From: Flavobacterium sp.
Lineage (GTDB): Bacteria; Bacteroidota; Bacteroidia; Flavobacteriales; Flavobacteriaceae
Direction of reading: 5' to 3'
NCBI GenBank assembly: GCA_030150335.1
Contig: JASLGC010000014.1
Coordinates: 1-8,812 of the forward strand
DNA length: 8,812 bases
Part shown: in pieces, positions 7,684 through 8,812 of the stretch
Position numbering within the stretch: the first letter of the stretch is position 1
Layout: each line of letters opens with the position of its first letter
Program-made: the position numbers and the translations under genes
The notes under the pieces: generated by a model
The model's input: only the letters and a program-made list of their open reading frames with translations
What the model was told of the DNA's origin: nothing
The model's database searches: none

Positions 7684-8619
7684 ATGAAAGTTACAATTAT
7701 TGGGGCAGGTAATGTGGGAGCTACATGTGCTGATGTTATCGCCTATAGAGGAATTGCAAGTGAGATTGCGTTAGTTGATATTGCTGAAGGTTATGCTGAA
7801 GGTAAAGCAATGGATATCATGCAATGTGCATCTACAACTGGATTTAATACAGTAGTGAAAGGTAGTACAGGAGATTATTCTATTACTGCTAATAGTGATG
7901 TAGTAGTGATTACTTCTGGTATTCCTCGTAAACCTGGAATGACAAGAGAAGAGTTAATCGGTACAAACGCTGGTGTTGTTAAATCTGTTATTGAGCAAGC
8001 TTTAGCTGTTTCTCCAAAAGCAATTTTTGTTGTTGTTACTAATCCATTAGATACAATGGCTTATGCTGCATTGAAAATTACAGGACTTGATAAAAATAGA
8101 GTAATTGGTATGGGTGGGGCTTTAGATTCTTCTCGTTTCAGATATTTCTTATCTCAAAAATTGGGAAAACCAATTAATGATATTCAAGGAATGGTAATTG
8201 GAGGGCATGGTGATACAACAATGTTGCCATTAATGCGTTTAGCTACATATAAAGGAATTCCTGTAAGCCAATTATTAAGTGCTGAGGAGCAAGAAGAGGT
8301 AATTAAACAAACTATGGTAGGTGGTGCTACACTTACTAAATTGTTAGGTACTTCTGCTTGGTATGGACCAGGAGCAGCTGTGGCTAATTTAGTTGACAGT
8401 ATTTTAAATGACCAAAAACGCCTTATCCCTTGTTCTGTTTTATTAGAAGGAGAATATGGACATGAAGGATTGTTTATCGGTGTACCTTGTATTATCGGTA
8501 AGAATGGTGTTGAGGAAATCGTAGATGTGAAATTAAATCAGCAAGAAGCAGAGAAGTTTGAATCAAGTGTAAATGCTATTCTTGATACAAATAAAGAGTT
8601 AACAAAATTTTTAGGTTAG
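7684..8619 (+). CDS. mdh: Malate dehydrogenase (NAD-dependent, LDH-like type)
   Basis: Interconverts L-malate and oxaloacetate with NAD in the cytoplasmic TCA cycle. Seen: Rossmann fold beginning at the start codon with GAGNVG (7-12) and D32 at the end of the second strand, which favours NAD over NADP; substrate-binding arginines R82 and R88 in the mobile loop IPRKPGMTREE; TNPLD (119-123); the catalytic pair D148 with R151 (ALDSSRFR) and H175 (GGHGDTTM). Arg rather than Gln in the loop marks it as a malate, not a lactate, dehydrogenase. The length of 311 residues is standard for the tetrameric LDH-like MDH class. The start fits because the nucleotide-binding strand MKVTIIGAG must begin there. 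No promoter of the local type is visible in the 20 nt between the upstream terminator and the ATG, so expression may rely on read-through from gyrB or on a promoter overlapping the terminator. Confidence 0.96.
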   Translation: MKVTIIGAGNVGATCADVIAYRGIASEIALVDIAEGYAEGKAMDIMQCASTTGFNTVVKGSTGDYSITANSDVVVITSGIPRKPGMTREELIGTNAGVVKSVIEQALAVSPKAIFVVVTNPLDTMAYAALKITGLDKNRVIGMGGALDSSRFRYFLSQKLGKPINDIQGMVIGGHGDTTMLPLMRLATYKGIPVSQLLSAEEQEEVIKQTMVGGATLTKLLGTSAWYGPGAAVANLVDSILNDQKRLIPCSVLLEGEYGHEGLFIGVPCIIGKNGVEEIVDVKLNQQEAEKFESSVNAILDTNKELTKFLG

Positions 8620-8687
8620 TTCTTGTAAATGTTAAAATTTGATTAGCGATCATTGGTTCTTTTTTAGGTATATTCTTAAGAAAAGAA

Positions 8688-8718
8688 TTGGTTAATCATC
8701 GTGTATATCATATATTTG
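8688..8718 (+). promoter_or_regulatory. Promoter of secDF
   Basis: TTG (8688-8690), 20 nt, then TATATTTG (8711-8718), with CGTT at 8721-8724 near the expected start point. This is the same arrangement as ahead of gyrB. The leader would be about 33 nt and A+T-rich without a Shine-Dalgarno sequence. The TTG lies inside the second copy of a short direct repeat, ATTGGTT (8652-8658 and 8687-8693). Confidence 0.7.
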
Positions 8719-8757
8719 CTCGTTTTAAAAAAAATAAATAATTAATTTTTAGTAATA

Positions 8758-8812
8758 ATGCAAAACAAAGGACTCGTTAAATTTTTTGCAATTATCTTTG
8801 CATTGGTAAGTA
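8758..8812 (+). CDS. secDF: Start of a SecD/SecDF protein-export protein (cut by the window end)
   Basis: Only 18 codons are present: MQNKGLVKFFAIIFALVS. This is a short polar start, one lysine before the hydrophobic stretch and the opening of a first transmembrane helix. From memory it closely matches the N-terminus of the fused SecDF protein of flavobacteria, which follows mdh in related genomes. Known: SecDF sits in the inner membrane and uses the proton gradient to help pull proteins through the SecYEG channel. The clear promoter at 8688-8718 supports a real gene here. The identification rests on a very short sequence and on context; fusion of SecD and SecF cannot be seen in the window. 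Confidence 0.7.
   Translation, partial: MQNKGLVKFFAIIFALVS

Overview
The window looks like core chromosome of a Bacteroidota bacterium of the family Flavobacteriaceae (a Myroides- or Flavobacterium-like genus is a guess). The evidence is an A+T-rich sequence, promoters of the Bacteroidota type (TTG / TAnnTTTG) rather than TTGACA/TATAAT, start codons with almost no Shine-Dalgarno sequence, a short (646-residue) GyrB, and a gene order familiar from flavobacteria (TPR protein, TonB-receptor-like barrel, GreA-like protein, gyrB, mdh, secDF). All genes seen whole are on the + strand. There is no mobile element, CRISPR array, tRNA or rRNA, and no non-coding stretch reaches 300 bases.

Layout. Positions 1-83 are an intergenic region with a striking inverted repeat (13 nt arms) that overlaps the promoter of the first gene; a divergent gene may begin at its left edge. 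Positions 84-4895 hold a probable two-gene operon: a 1007-residue exported TPR-repeat protein, then, 24 nt later, a 587-residue outer-membrane beta-barrel that resembles the barrel of a TonB-dependent receptor but has almost no plug domain. Positions 4896-5055 are an A+T-rich spacer with a candidate promoter. Positions 5056-5508 encode a 150-residue GreA/GreB-like protein that keeps the two acidic residues at the coiled-coil tip; its gene ends at a strong intrinsic terminator. Then come gyrB (5664-7604, own promoter), a second intrinsic terminator squeezed against the start of mdh (7684-8619), and a 138-nt spacer with a clear promoter for secDF, of which only the first 18 codons are in the window.

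How the genes relate. The first two genes probably act together at the cell envelope: a long periplasmic TPR scaffold and an outer-membrane barrel. The GreA-like protein, GyrB and Mdh are housekeeping functions (transcription, DNA supercoiling, TCA cycle), and SecDF is part of protein export. The terminators and promoters divide the region into at least three transcription units, with mdh the ambiguous case because no promoter is visible between its upstream terminator and its start codon.

The least understood part is the TPR/plug-less-barrel pair, followed by the GreA-like protein. The rest is ordinary conserved chromosome, and I see no sign of an elaborate undescribed system beyond that pair.
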